Part shown: piece after piece, positions 20,481 through 32,115 of the stretch
Position numbering within the stretch: position 1 is the first letter of the stretch
Layout of the letters: every line of letters starts with the position of its first letter
Assembly (NCBI GenBank): GCA_016748015.1
Contig: JAAOMT010000436.1
Location: forward strand, 1,466,516 to 1,530,515
DNA from: Geosiphon pyriformis
Lineage: Eukaryota > Glomeromycota > Glomeromycetes > Archaeosporales > Geosiphonaceae
Reading direction: 5' to 3'
Length of the DNA stretch: 64,000 bases
Notes under the pieces: generated by a model
Seen by the model: only the letters and a program-made list of their open reading frames with translations
What the model was told of the DNA's origin: nothing
Databases searched by the model: none
Made by a program: the position numbers and the translations under genes

Positions 20481-21679
20481 CATTATCCCAATTATTTACA
20501 GTGATGGCTTTGGTAATATCATTGATTCATGCCTGGGTGTTGTTTTCTTTGCTGGTGAACTTCTCAAGTTTTGCAATTGGTGCAAAAGCCATTGGCACGA
20601 TCAGTTACTATTGTTGTATTGGTGGTTGAAGTGGTTGTTGCAGTTGCTGAACCAGTTGCTGGATAAGTTGCTGTAGTGGTGGCTGTTGAAGGAGTATTTG
20701 CTGCTGTTGAATTAGTTCAACAATCAGTTCAATTAGTGACTGATTGATGATGATATTCAGAGGTAAGTTTTGTTGATTAATTAAGTCAGAGTTTCAATTG
20801 TTTTGATTTGTTGGTGTTTGGATATTCAGAGTTTTAACTTCCAGATTTTCTAAATTTAGATTTTGCTAAGTCTGAAAGTTCGGGGTTCCAAAGTCTGGAT
20901 TTTCAGGAATCGGGTTCTGGTAAGTAAATTCTTGATCTTCAAATTCTTTTTCTTTTTCCTGTTTTTCCTCTGATTCTGTTATTTTCCAGGAACTTGTGGT
21001 TCCGAAATCTGGCTGAGGTGGTGGGTATCAAAATCCTGATGGCATTGGCGATCACGATTTAAATCCTTCAAAGTAATTGCCATAAGTTCCCAATAATTCT
21101 GCTTTCTTTTGTTTACTTTGGAATGGAAGTCGTCCAAATATTGATGTTGTGTGTAATACTGATGTGCCTGTTGATGAGATGTTGATGGTGCTTCCTAGAG
21201 TGTAATGATATAATGGATTTGTTGGTGATTCAACTCTGGTTTTCTTCCAAGTAGGTGGTAGTATTTGTCTTAGTGTTACTGCTAGTGTTTGTAATTTTCT
21301 CTTGCCTTTGTCCACATAAGTAATAGGGAATTGTTGTTGTGTGTATCTCTCAATGGTTTGATTGATTTCCTTAATGATTGGTGTGAAACTGTAGTTTCTT
21401 GGGAAGCTAGTGTGTTGAAATAATTCTGTATAAAAATTTTTCCTTGTGGTTTCAATGTTAACTGTTCCTCCTAAGCAGTCTGTGATTTTATCATTGACAT
21501 AGAAGTTAAAAGCTGATTTTGCTGGGAAATAATTATTGTTTAATCCTAACTGTTGGCTATACTGTTAGCTATACTGTTGAAACAAGAATTTGGCAAATCC
21601 TAAATGGTTTGCTCCTATGTTTTCTGATTCTGCCACCTTTGAATGATTGCTGTTGGTGCTGGTTCTCTGTAGGATTATA

Positions 21680-21698
21680 CCTCACAGAAAGCACTAAA
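21680..21698 (-). other. Candidate primer-binding site of element 2
   Basis: Directly inside the 5' LTR the minus strand reads TTTAGTGCTTTCTGTGAGG. If TAG is a decayed TGG, the TGGTGCTTTCT core would pair with the 3' end of a tRNA whose acceptor stem starts GCTTTCT. This is a weak, position-based call. Confidence 0.35.
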
Positions 21699-22550
21699 TG
21701 TTACAGGTAATGGGTTGGGGTCTCAAAGTAATTAACAAAACCCATAACTTGGTGCTCAAGACTGTTGTCGAGGATGAAAATCTGAAGATGTGTTTATCTG
21801 AAGGTTTATTGGTTGAGTCCTTTGTATAATGGACAGAGATTCAGTGGTAATGGTTTTATCCGTAGCTTCCCAAAACCACAGTTTCATCAATTTTTTTTTC
21901 AGCATAATGGCTGGTGTTTCTCCTGGTAAGCTAATCTCAATCGAGTGTCTTACCCTTATTTCTGGGTCTTTTACCAGTGTTATATTCTAACATCAGTATC
22001 CTGCGTGTTAATCCTTAATAGAGTTAGTAATAACAACAATTAAGACAAGAAAATGAAAAAGATAACATAAAAAAATAAGCCAAGGCAATGAGCAAGTTAG
22101 TATTCTGTCAATAGCCATAATCAAGAGCTATTGTTCTAGTGTGGTTAGTTATCAAATGCTATCAACATAGAGTGTTGATAGTGAAGAGTGGATTTGGATG
22201 GTAAATATTTTATTTATTCAATATTTGTGAATAGAAGATTTCTAACTAAAGGATTCTGCTCTTTCTTACTTCTAGCACTATTATTATATATACATAATTT
22301 GGATTCTATGAGATCGCTTACATTCTTGAGCAATGCTCACATTGCTGAGCAATATGTCATATCTTCTTGACATTACTCTACATTGCTGAGCAATGTGCTG
22401 TGATTTCTGACATTGCTCTACATTGCTGAGCAATGTGCTATGATTTCTAACATTGCTCCATATTGTTGAGCAATGTGCTCATGTACTAACTACTACTCAC
22501 TTATTGGTCTACTATTTTTCTATATTTGTTTTCTTTTTCTATAAGTAACA
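21699..22550 (-). repeat. 5' LTR of element 2 (852 bp)
   Basis: It pairs with 12339-13212 and has the same ends. The palindromic repeat block lies at about 22320-22480, with four CATTGCTGAGCAATG-like cores. A 22-bp segment present in the other LTR (about 12973-12994) is missing. Confidence 0.9.
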
Positions 22551-23125
22551 ACAATCCCAGATATTCTAGCATAATGTGTATTAGGTGTGATATGGTCGAG
22601 GACTCTAATCACCTATTTCTATGCTCATATAACGACAACGCCAAAAGGACTGTATTGTTTTCTATTAGGGAAAGGTGGTGCAAAATAGCTGGTGATTCTG
22701 CTATAAGAAATGGGGTGATATATTCTTTGCATAAAGCTGAGTCATTTTTTAGTTTGTACATGTTGTTGGCCAAGGGATTTGTGTTAAAAAGCTGGATGGC
22801 TGATGCTATTTGGTGTCTTGGCTCAGATTCAGGTGGCCATGCAATTATCAATTTAGTTCGTAGTCTAGTGGAGTGCCATAAGTCAGACTTTTGGTTGTCT
22901 ACAGCCAAATTAAGAACCTTTTATGAAAAGCACAATCTGTTATTATGTGATGAATCTGTGGTGCCATCAGTTACTGGTTTGTCGGATCTCTAAACTGTTG
23001 ATATTGTCCATGGTCTTAGTATCAGGTTGGGTATTCACATGAGATTTGGTTTGTGTCCCCGTATTGTTGGTTTGGGTTTTGGTTTTTTGTGTAATATTCC
23101 TTTAACAAATCCTGTGAGTGCATAG
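22551..23125 (+). pseudogene. LINE A ORF2, part 3: C-terminal finger and tail
   Basis: This resumes ORF2 after element 2. It begins PRYSSIMCIRC and carries CIRCDMVEDSNHLFLC, a C-x2-C-x7-H-x4-C finger also seen in copy C (CLHCGEVESFDHFFVC). About 170 further codons without a recognised domain end at TAG 23123-23125. A stop at 22991 interrupts. The position of the final stop relative to the A-tail matches copy B. Confidence 0.75.
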
Positions 23126-23264
23126 TACTGTCTTGACTAGACCAAGTGTCTGGTCACATGTAGAAAAGGCATGAGCTATACTTAATTTAGAATCTAGTTT
23201 AATTTTATGTATTTAGGTAGTAGTTGGATTGCACTCATAAAATTCTAATAAAAAAAAAAAAAAA

Positions 23265-23413
23265 CATAACTGAAAAATTGTTTTTTTAATTTTTATTTAT
23301 TTTATAAAATAATATTAATAAATTTTTACTTGTTTTTAACATAATAATTAAATCAATTTTAATTTTTCTGTTCTGTATATTTCATCTTTTATAGATTGTA
23401 TTATATAAAACAA
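23265..23413. other. AT-rich spacer between the 3' tails of LINE copies A and B
   Basis: About 150 bp separate the A-run of copy A from the T-run that is the tail of minus-strand copy B. No gene is seen. The D/E pair has a similar ~130-bp spacer at 50151-50277. Confidence 0.7.
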
Positions 23414-23546
23414 ATTTTTTTTTACAAGTTTTACAAATAAACTCCAACTACTATCTAGTACATAGAACCAAACTAAGTGGAACCAACTAAATGCAGCTTA
23501 CGCACAGACTACATGTGACCAGCCACTCGAACCAGACAAGGCAACA

Positions 23547-26500
23547 CTATACATCTATGATAACAAAAGCATTACCACCTAAACCAGAAAAAAAATGACA
23601 CAATCTGCACCTACCAAACTTAACAGCAAAAGATTCTATAACACTAAGCATGCAAACAATACCAGCCAATGATGTAAAAACTACACTTCTGGACAAGCCA
23701 GAAATTACACTATTATCCCCAACCAAATCAGCCTTTTCCATCTCTGTTCTATGCTTGGTTCTAACAGTCCATATCTGAGCGTACTGCAACTTTACCACAA
23801 ATCTGATAAATTCTACTAAGGTCTGAGTAGCTCTTTTTCTTCCTTCAAAAACTGAAACAGCTTCAGTATACCAATCTCTTATTACAAAACTCTTATACAC
23901 TGCAATATAAATACTCATATCTGAAGAGCATAACAAGAGCGAAAGCAAAATAGCAGATAGAGATAAATTTAAAAGACCAGACATTGACATTCATTTATCA
24001 GCAGCTTCAACCAAAATGTTTTCATGGAGACCAAAGTCCCCAAAACAAGCAAAAACATGATCAGAAAACTTTACCTTATCATACAGCAAACACAAAACAC
24101 CAAAATAACTTCTGCTATACAACCTTTTTTTAACTGCAACTGACAGCCACCTATATACAGTCTTCATCAAATACATGCGTAAATTGGCCGACTTTCTACT
24201 GGTAAACCCAGAAAACATGTGTGAATCAGGATGCCAAATTGTCGCAGTAGTATTCCAATCTATTTCCTTAATCATAATATTTGGAACTATATCAAAACCC
24301 AGACCAGCCTTCCAACAGGCACAACATATTAACAAGTATAAGTCCCAAGCAAAATGATGAACATTGTCAGATATGGCAGTTTTCTCAGTGACTAAAAACC
24401 TCTTCCGGATATTGACTGGCAAAGAAAGAGACAAGAAAGTAGTCTCATTAGCCAGTGCGTCAGCCCTTATGTTGCCCAACACATTTGAATGTTCTTTAAC
24501 CTTCACCCACTTAATTGAAATATTTTTGTTTCTAAGGAGATTGACAATTTGCAATCTTTTGATTCAACATTGGTTATGAAAGTCAGGTGTAGTTAAAAAA
24601 GTCTCAGAAATACAGGCATTAATCACAGATTGATTATCTGAGTACAAAACTACTAAGCAAGAGAATAAAACACACTTCAAGGCCAACACCACAGCCTGCA
24701 GTTCAGCTAAAGCAGAGGACAAAAGCCCAGCAATCTTAATCCCAATGTCCACATCTGCAGCCAGAAAGTATGCAGTCATTTTACCCGCTGTTCCAACAGA
24801 ACCAGCACATCTTAAGGACCCATTTGTATAAATCTTAATACAATCAGATCACATCTCCAGCAGACTATTACGAACTTCAGAAAACCTATCAGAATCCAAA
24901 ACATTCAGCACATCCTCCTTAGTAGCAATAGTAGCTCCAACTCCCAAAGAAATATAATTGTTCATAAAATCAGCCATCAAAAAAAACCAGTAAGACACAA
25001 GACCTCTTGGGTCTAGTTACTTCCAATGCCAAAATGTTTTTCAGTCCATCACCTTCACTTTTTTGTCAAGAATTCTGTCACCAAAAGCAACACCAAAATG
25101 TTTCAATGAAAAAATAAATTTGTAATACAAAGACTAACTCAGAATGCCAGACATTGGGAAATTGCCAGGTCCATGAAAGACATAAGGTAAATTGTTTGCC
25201 AAAGATAAATCATTCTCCAAAAAAATTTTCACCACCCCTGCCAAAAAATTGTTAACAGGACTAACATACAACCTAATAGAAAATTGCAAAGAATTCAAAG
25301 GAGACCATCTCAGAACTTACAAATTCAAAAATCTATGATTAAATAAATGTCCAAGAATGCCATGACCATTAGAAAATGAAATCAGTAATGCCAGTTTTCC
25401 TTTAGACTGTACTTGCTCAAAAAGCTTCAAACTATACAAAAAAGAGTGGTGCAAGATCTTATTAAGAAAGTTATGCAGTAAACCAGCTTTGGCTCTAAAA
25501 TCTTTTCTAATCATAATATTCTACTTACAACACATATTTAAAGTGACAAAACTGAACTGTGTATGATAGCCAACAATAGGCTACAAAACCACCAAAACCA
25601 AATAACAGAATTGTTTGTCTGTAATAGCTTTTCTTAACACTATATTAGAAAAAAACCTGACATTCTTATGGGCTTGAGCCAAACTGGGCTTAGAAAAACC
25701 CTCAGTTGACAGGAAGATACCTAAGTATTGGTGTGATTCCCTCTTTTTAGCAATCAAAATTGGCACTCTATTGATTAATAGCAAAGCATTCTTAACTTCT
25801 TGATTGATAAAAATTGCTACCGTCTTATCATTATTAATTGAGATGTCATTGATCACAAAAAATTCATTTGCAATATTCAAAATATACTGCATAGATGCCT
25901 GACTACTTCCGACCTAAATTGTATCATCCACAAAAGCACCTGCAGCCAAAAAAGAGGTTTTTCCTTTATTCACCTCAATCCTGCCAGACTTTGCTACAAA
26001 TTTAGAATCAATTCTATATCTGCATAATTGCTCATGTCTTTTCACCTTACACAAAAGTGGATTATAAAATATTTTCCAAAGCAGTGGGAAAAAAACCTCC
26101 CTTTAATCTAACTTATTATGTACTTTATAACCATCCGAGAGCCCAAAGTTAGTCATCACCCTGTTGAGCCGGTCTTCATGAATGTTGCCAAAAAATTGGA
26201 TAAAACATCTATATATTTTGATGCAATACAAGCTTGCTCGCAAATAATGCCAGTTTACCAAATCATAAGCTTTGTACATATTCTGCAGCATTAACCAAAG
26301 CTCTCTGTTTTTCTCCAGAGCATCTTCAATAACTAAGCCAATAGCAAAAATAGGAGACTGGGTCAAAGTACCCTTTAACACTGAAAAATTGTTATTATGA
26401 AGAACATTAAACTTGTTACAAGCCAAAGATATCTGATTAGATAAGATCTTAGATAGTATTTTATATGTTGTTTTGACCAGTGCAATAGGTCTGGTATTTG

Positions 26501-28238
26501 TCAGAATACCATTCCACTCATAAAGTTTTAGAATTATTAAAACCCATGCTTTCTGTCACAGATTAAGAACTGCATCTATACTCAAACACAAATTCAACAA
26601 TTTCAAAAGACAGACCAAAACCTCCCCACCACAATGCTTCCAAAGTTCATTAGGTATCCCAGATAACCCAGCTGCTTTACCATTTAACAGATTATCAACG
26701 ACCAGAGACAATTCCTCCATACCAATATCAACCATTACACCAGAAAAAGCACTATCATTCACATAATTCAGAGGCATATATTGTCAAGCCCAAAGGTCAG
26801 GTAATTTTGAAAGAACTGATTGCTTTCTTGTCCACCCTTCCATAATTTTATCAACCTTGAGCTTCATCTTATTAGGCTCAATTACCAGCTCATTATCCAC
26901 TACCAAGTAATCCAAAACCACCTTGCAAAATGGACATTCCAGAATGCTCTTTATCATCTTTCTCTTGTCAGGACAGAAGTTTTCCATATAATGATCAATT
27001 GCCTTCCTTATAGCAGTATCTCCAGTAGTCTTAGACTCATAATACTTGGACTTACAATACCTTTTTTTTATCACCAACAAATGTTTAATCAATTCCATTG
27101 AGTTTACACCATTTAAAATCATGCTATTAACCTTGAAAGCTTCAACTGCATTAACAGCCAACCAAACTTTAACAAGGCAGTTAAAATTCAGAAGATCACC
27201 AAAGATCCAACATTTCACAACCTTTGCAACCAGCAGCTCTAATTTAAAGAATTTAAAAGATTGTTTATTCCTCAAACAGTCATATTCACTATATCATTTC
27301 CTAGAGAAAACTGTGTTGGCAGCTTGTACTATGGCCTCTTCCAACAATTTTCACATAGTATTTAAGTCACCATTGACTCTTGCCTCCTCAAATATGTTTG
27401 ACCTAGCCAAAAACTTGGCAGAAGAGCAGTCTTTAAAGCTTAACTATTGAACATTATCTGCATCTTTTAATTGGAACTTCCATTGGTCTCGGTTGGCTTA
27501 TCTACAAATACTAATAAGATGTGTATCCAGCAGTTTACTCAAACCAATCAAAATAGAAATTGACTTATAATCTGTATCAAAAAACTTAGACATACTATTG
27601 ACAAAATGCAATGCCATAGCAGATGCCAAATTTTCACTTACTAGAATAAAATCAATCACTTTTTCAACACCTCTAGAATTGTTCCAGGTGGAATCCTTGA
27701 CCAATGAGTGTCCATCAAAAGCATTAACCAGGCCCAAACCCAAACAGAACTTGAAACTCACACTTTTACTAGACCTGTTTTCATTAAAGTCACCACCCAA
27801 AACCACAAAAAAGCTGGAATTGACCACCTTAGAAACCATAGAATTGATATCAGCAGCTTGACTAAACTGTGTACTGATAGATACACCAGCATATAGACCC
27901 AAGATCATAACCAAAAGCTTGTTTTTGAACAAAAAATGCACAGAAATCAAATGACCAGAAACCTCATCCACTTTTGAAACATACCAAGCCAAAAAATTGT
28001 TCATAATTATGGCAACTCCAGCACCATGAAATCCAACATCCAAACCAGAAGTAAAAACCCAAAGTCTATCAAATTTATTTATGATTCAAGACCTAATGCC
28101 AGATCTCAATTTAGTCTCAGTAATAATTGAAATCATATTTCCTAAATTCTTATGCCAATGGACAATGTCTTTCTGTTTAGCTAAATTTGTTATACCCCTA
28201 AAATTGCACATAGCCACTCTCCAAATGAGCTCACTCAT
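23547..28238 (-). pseudogene. LINE B ORF2: endonuclease, RT, RNase H, C-terminal finger
   Basis: The ATG at 28238-28236 overlaps the ORF1 stop as ATGA. Domains in order: EEP endonuclease about 28238-27500 (TETKL, GLYAGVS, LGGDFNE, VIDFILVSE, DTDYKS); linker 27275-26790; RT about 26777-25580 (RPIALVKT, LQNMYKAYDLVNW, FVDD near 25940-25929); RNase H about 24850-24420 (KIYTNGSL, SDNQS, VKVKEHSN...RADALA); then about 290 residues including a decayed finger (CLLY...H...C). Roughly 18 in-frame stops, e.g. near 27496, 26781, 26103, 25918 and 25578, come from TGG or CAA/CAG codons by one transition. RNase H has its first Asp changed to Asn (TDG to TNG). I found no frameshift. Confidence 0.88.
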
Positions 28239-30117
28239 TGATGCAAAAAATGTATCAAAAAACCTGAATTTATGTACAACAGATCTAACTTCTCCAAGAT
28301 TGAGCCAATAAAAACCTCAAGAGTCACTATCTTGGATTCCAAACCACCAACTTTGAAGATAAGAATCTTTGAACTGCTTGGACTTAAATCTGCCATCTTG
28401 TCTTCTAATACTGAAGAAGAAGGAGAAAAAGATAGCCATGGGACATCCAGAACCATATCAGTATCTGGTGATGCCAAAGTAGGAACAAAAGTGGCTGAAA
28501 GTACAACTTGAGTAATAGACACCAGAGGCACAAGCTTCACACCATTCAATCTACACATAATATCTGATACTTAATCAGCTAGCAACTCTAAAGAACATTC
28601 GAGCAAAGCTAGGCAATCATTGATTGAAGATTCAATTTGAACAACCAGCATGTTTCTCTTAATACCTAAAGAACCAAGAGGAGAAGAATCAAACCTAATA
28701 CCAGAGTTGAAATAAAGGTCACCAAAAGAAGAAGCAAGTGAGACCACTTGTGTCCAAGATTTGCCATCAAAGGCAGCAGGTCTAGAAATAGAAACACTCT
28801 TTTTAGCATACAATTTTCCTAGCTAAAGATGACAGTCTTCTGAAGTAACTTTTTTAACAATTTTTGAAGATTTGGTAATAGGCAGAAATAGTGCATTACA
28901 CTCCAGAGCTGAATGGCCAAGAAGATCACATTTTTCACAGCAAACCAAGTCCAATCTAGTCCAAGATAATTTAACACTACTAAATATCAGCTCAGTACAA
29001 TAAGCAGATTCCATTGCATCTTCAGACTCAAAGCCAACCACAGCACAGTGAATCTTATTGCCAGAATCCAATAAACAATTTATAATACAAGTTTTCTCAC
29101 CAACTCCTTTTAAAAGAGTGCTCAAATCATGAGCAATCATTTCTACAGACAAAGTAAACAACAAAGCCCTAAACTAGTCTCTTGATGCCCATGTTTTGTG
29201 ATCTTCCACAGCCATAGCCATCTGCACAGAATTTTTCCCAATTAAAAAGAACTATTTAGTAGCTAATTGTTTAGTCTAACTTAGTTTAACAAATTCTACC
29301 ACTACTTTTTGCCATAATCCAATAAGTTGAATTTTGATTGACTTAATTTTACCAAACTCGGCTAGTGCAGTGATGATCATTTTCTTTGGCATATCCATGA
29401 GAATCTCCTTAACAATCACAGTCTGATCTGAATAAACTCCTTGTCTCTTGAGATTGCTGTTTACATTGATCCCTTTTTCTCTGGCCAATGATGTGGCTAT
29501 TTCCATGCTTTTTTTAAAGTAAAGGTAGATTGAATGATCCCTTCAAATTTTGAGAGGGTAGTAGTCTTCCCAAAACTATTGATAATTGAAAAAATTTTCC
29601 TAATTAACTGAGTTTTTGCTGTTGCCAATTTTCTTTTTATAGCTGAGAGATTAATATCCAAAGTGAATGATCTTTTAACTGACACTTCCACAGGAGTCTT
29701 AATAATCTTTAGGTCAATTCACTTCTTTTCAAGGGAGATAAGCAAGTGAGAAGAGAGCACAACTTCATCATCATCCATATGAAAGTTAGGAGAGCCAAGT
29801 GGAGGACCAAAACCAGCACTAGTGTTGACTTGTTTTGCCTTGGGTGTAGTAGCAACTGAGCCCAAAAGAGACTTACTATTTGCCTCAAACATGCTAACAT
29901 CCTCATTTTCACCAGATAAACTTTCCACATCAGAATAAACACTATTACTGGATCCAGATTTGCTCAAAGATATATTTCTTTTATTACTAGAGTGTTTAAT
30001 ATTGCCAAGAACAACTTTCTTCTTCTAAAAAAAAAAGCCACCAGCAGGACCATGAAAAGTGCCCTAAGGAGTCTTTTTCTTAGATGTAGTGCTATTAGTA
30101 ATAGCTTCTATATCCAC
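28235..30117 (-). pseudogene. LINE B ORF1: RRM-like and CCHC protein, degraded
   Basis: The likely start is GTG 30117, aligned with the ATG of copy A, and TGA 28237-28235 is the end. An RRM-like unit is seen at about 29440-29290 (IVKEILMDMPKK, EFGKIKSIKIQLIGLW, VVVEFVKL). The CCHC knuckle CEKCDLLGHSALEC at about 28950-28900 is intact. A single indel in an A-run near 29513 moves the frame, and stops near 30075, 30027 and 29700 break the N-terminal part. The C-terminal half is a long open, Ser-rich segment. Confidence 0.8.
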
Positions 30118-30240
30118 AAAAAATGGGTTATTATTAGATAAAAAAATATTGATATAGACTAAAAAACAAAAAAACTTTTTTTTACAAAAAATGCACTTTT
30201 TGAGAATTTATGGAGGTAAGAAAGAAAGAAGTTTTTTTTA

Positions 30241-30433
30241 GTTTTTATAATAAAACAAATTTAATCTAAATTTATGTTTTAATAATTGTTTAAAATTAGA
30301 AACAACAAAAAAAACTATTTTTAATATGTATATTAATTTAACAAATTAATAAAATTTTAAACTTAATTAAAAACTTTTAATAAAACAAAAAAACAGATTT
30401 ATAATTAATAATTTTATAATTTAAATTATAATA
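30241..30433. other. AT-rich gap between LINE B and the pogo-like element
   Basis: Below the 300-base reporting size. Very AT-rich, with no gene or repeat recognised. It ends with the TA that forms the target duplication of the transposon at 30434. Confidence 0.5.
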
Positions 30434-30595
30434 CAGTAAACTCTCTTTATAATCACACCTTTTGGTCAACACATTTGTGGTGACTATAGAGAGATGAGAC
30501 TATAAAAAATGATTAATATCTTATCACATAATCTATATATTACATGCATAATATAATAACCAATTATATATATTTTATTTAAAAAAGCTATCTAT

Positions 30596-32115
30596 TTACA
30601 ACTGTTTTTTTTCTTCTTGAACTTTGAGAACAGTATTACAAATTAATGTTCTCAAAGTTTTAAAAAAGTCTGAATCAACTTTTTCACTATACTGCTCTTC
30701 ACAATAGCACAATGTATCTTTAAATACAGTTTTATCTTGATGTATAGATAGCAAAGACAAAGGTTCATCTTTATTTTCACTTTCTAAATCTTTATTTGCA
30801 TTAAAATTTCTACTATATTTGTTGTTAATAAGATCCACAATTTTATTCTCTAAGGCATAAGTGAATAATGGTTCAAACTTGTCAATATTAATGAAGTTTA
30901 TTGCCAATAACTTGTCAATATCAACATCCTCAATAAAAACTTGTACTTCTTGTAAGAGTTTTTGTTTAATATCTAATAGATTGACTATTATTTAGAATTC
31001 TCATATGATGCCAACAGTTTTGGATTGTAATTGTTGTTACTACTGACTACACATCAATTAGAAAGTCAACCATATCCTTTAATATTACTGTTAATATTAA
31101 AATCTTGCCATTATACCAATTAATAAGATGGAAAAAAAACAACTTTTGGTATTGTGTTTTAAAGGATGCAATAATTCCTACATCTAATGATTGCAAATGA
31201 GATGTTGTATTGGATGGTATGTATCTAATCATAATATTAGATAATATGGAAGGTTCTCTATCATAGGGACCAGCATTATCAAGCAATAGCAAAATTTTTT
31301 TTTTCTTGCGATGCATTTCTTTATTTAATAAATTAAGCCATTCACTAAAAATATCAATTCACATCCATGCTTTTGTATTATAACAATAAATGATTAAAAA
31401 TACATTCATATTAATATTGCAAAAACATCATGGCTTTATGGTTTTGCCAATAATTAAAGGCTGCAACTTGATGCTGCCTGTTGTATTACAAGCAAAAAGT
31501 ATGATAATTTGACTCTTATTATGCTTGATGTCAGAGATAGATCTTGTTGTCAAAGTTGTATTTGGTGGCATTCTAAAGAATAATGCTGTCTTATTGGCAT
31601 TATAAACATCATTTAGATTATATTTACTAATAATCTCACACAGTTTTTCTTGTTCCTCTGGTAAAATTTCCAAGAGGGCACTATTTGCTTTGCCATATAT
31701 CTTAATATGATGCAAATTATGACATTTCTTGAACTTTTCTAACCAACTATCTGATGCTTTAAAGTTATTTTCTTCCAGAAACTTTTTAGCAAACTTGAAA
31801 ACTTTCGTTTGTAAAATTTTTCCAGTATGAATGTAGTTAGTAGCTAGTGCTTCAAGCATCCAGTGCATTATTTATTTTTAAAAACATCTCTTTTTTGTCC
31901 TTTGTCAATTAACCAGAGTTGTCAGATACATTCTTTTCAATCTATTAATCTGATTTTGCAAGTATTTTTGTTACAGTGGAGCAGTCAATCTTTAGATTAA
32001 ATATTTTGATAAGTCTATTTGCTGAGTAGTTAGGATGCTCTAGTTTGTACTGACAGAGAGCCTTTTTAGTTTCTAAAGAGATTGCTGCTTGCTTTTGGTT
32101 CGTGTTTTTTGGCAT
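30596..32115 (-). pseudogene. Tigger/pogo-like transposase (HTH-psq, CENP-B HTH, DDE_1), degraded
   Basis: Cut-and-paste transposase. It begins at ATG 32115 with a psq-type helix-turn-helix (NQKQAAISLETKKALCQY..HPNYSANRLIKIF). A CENP-B/Tc5-type HTH follows (SWLEKFKKCHNLHHIKIYG, about 31760-31690), then the DDE_1 core. The first catalytic position reads YNANKTALFF, where the family has an Asp-Glu pair after NA/NM. The second, LLLDNAGPY, is intact, followed by IPSNTTSHLQSLDVGII. The coding is split among three frames (frameshifts near 31420 and 31000) with stops, e.g. near 31950. Not functional. Confidence 0.8.

Larger units (their letters stand above)
13915..21636 (-). pseudogene. Element 2 Gag-Pol polyprotein (Gag-PR-dUTPase-RT-RH-IN), degraded
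   Basis: The recognisable domains, from Gag at 21636 to the pol stop TGA at 13917-13915, lie in the same minus-strand frame except for part of the RT/RNase H section. The original element therefore probably made one ~2570-codon polyprotein without a programmed frameshift. The start is inferred at GTG 21636 (VAESENIGANHLGF), where Met is expected. Parts: Gag N region to about 21050; capsid-like retrotransposon Gag domain about 20470-20200; CCHC at 19857-19815; protease about 19190-18640; Cys-rich domain about 18198-17610; dUTPase from 17583; RT/RNase H about 16660-15400; integrase 15297-13915. Many stops are TGG or CAA/CAG codons changed by one transition. Frameshifts sit near an A-run around 16470 and again before 15300. 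Confidence 0.85.
12339..22550 (-). mobile_element. Ty3-type LTR retrotransposon element 2 (10.2 kb), inserted in LINE A
   Basis: LTRs of 874 bp (left, 3') and 852 bp (right, 5') flank an 8.49-kb internal region on the minus strand. The termini are TGTTACTTATAG and a TAACA end. Order from the 5' LTR: candidate PBS, Gag, CCHC knuckle, protease, Cys-rich domain, dUTPase, beta-rich linker, RT, RNase H, integrase, accessory ORF, polypurine tract. The flanks ATGA (12335-12338) and ACAA (22551-22554) fit a 4-bp target duplication altered by two transitions, and removing one restores the LINE alignment (LY-x-P-R-Y-S-S...C-x2-C). The LTRs differ by many transitions and a 22-bp indel. The element is dead: RT is YLDN and the integrase Glu is Lys. 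Confidence 0.9.
3599..23264 (+). mobile_element. Non-LTR retrotransposon (LINE) copy A, split by two LTR elements
   Basis: The full-length LINE is about 6.8 kb once the insertions at 6963-9602 and 12339-22550 are removed. The 5' end is defined by a T-rich leader with CTCAAAAAGTGCA, shared with copy B and in degenerate form with D and E. The 3' end is a run of A (23250-23264) after a tail motif of the type TAGTAGTTGGATT that recurs in B, D and E. It encodes ORF1 and ORF2 overlapping at 5591-5594. The EN-RT-RNase H layout resembles I/Tad-type LINEs. The copy is inactive: many in-frame stops, RT motif FVNN instead of FVDD, and one frameshift near 12200. Confidence 0.85.
23414..30240 (-). mobile_element. 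LINE copy B, full length, best-preserved reading frames
   Basis: This 6.8-kb copy has its tail at a T-run (23415-23423) and its 5' leader near 30180-30240 (AATTCTCAAAAAGTGCA on the minus strand). ORF1 is 30117-28235 and ORF2 28238-23547. ORF2 stays in one frame over its whole 1563 codons and is broken only by stop codons. It is the only copy whose RT catalytic block still reads FVDD. Confidence 0.9.

Noticed and set aside
24175-28511. Plus-strand ORFs of 60-134 codons opposite LINE B
   Set aside because: They are antisense shadows of ORF1 and ORF2; their proteins have no domain logic while the minus strand carries all expected motifs.
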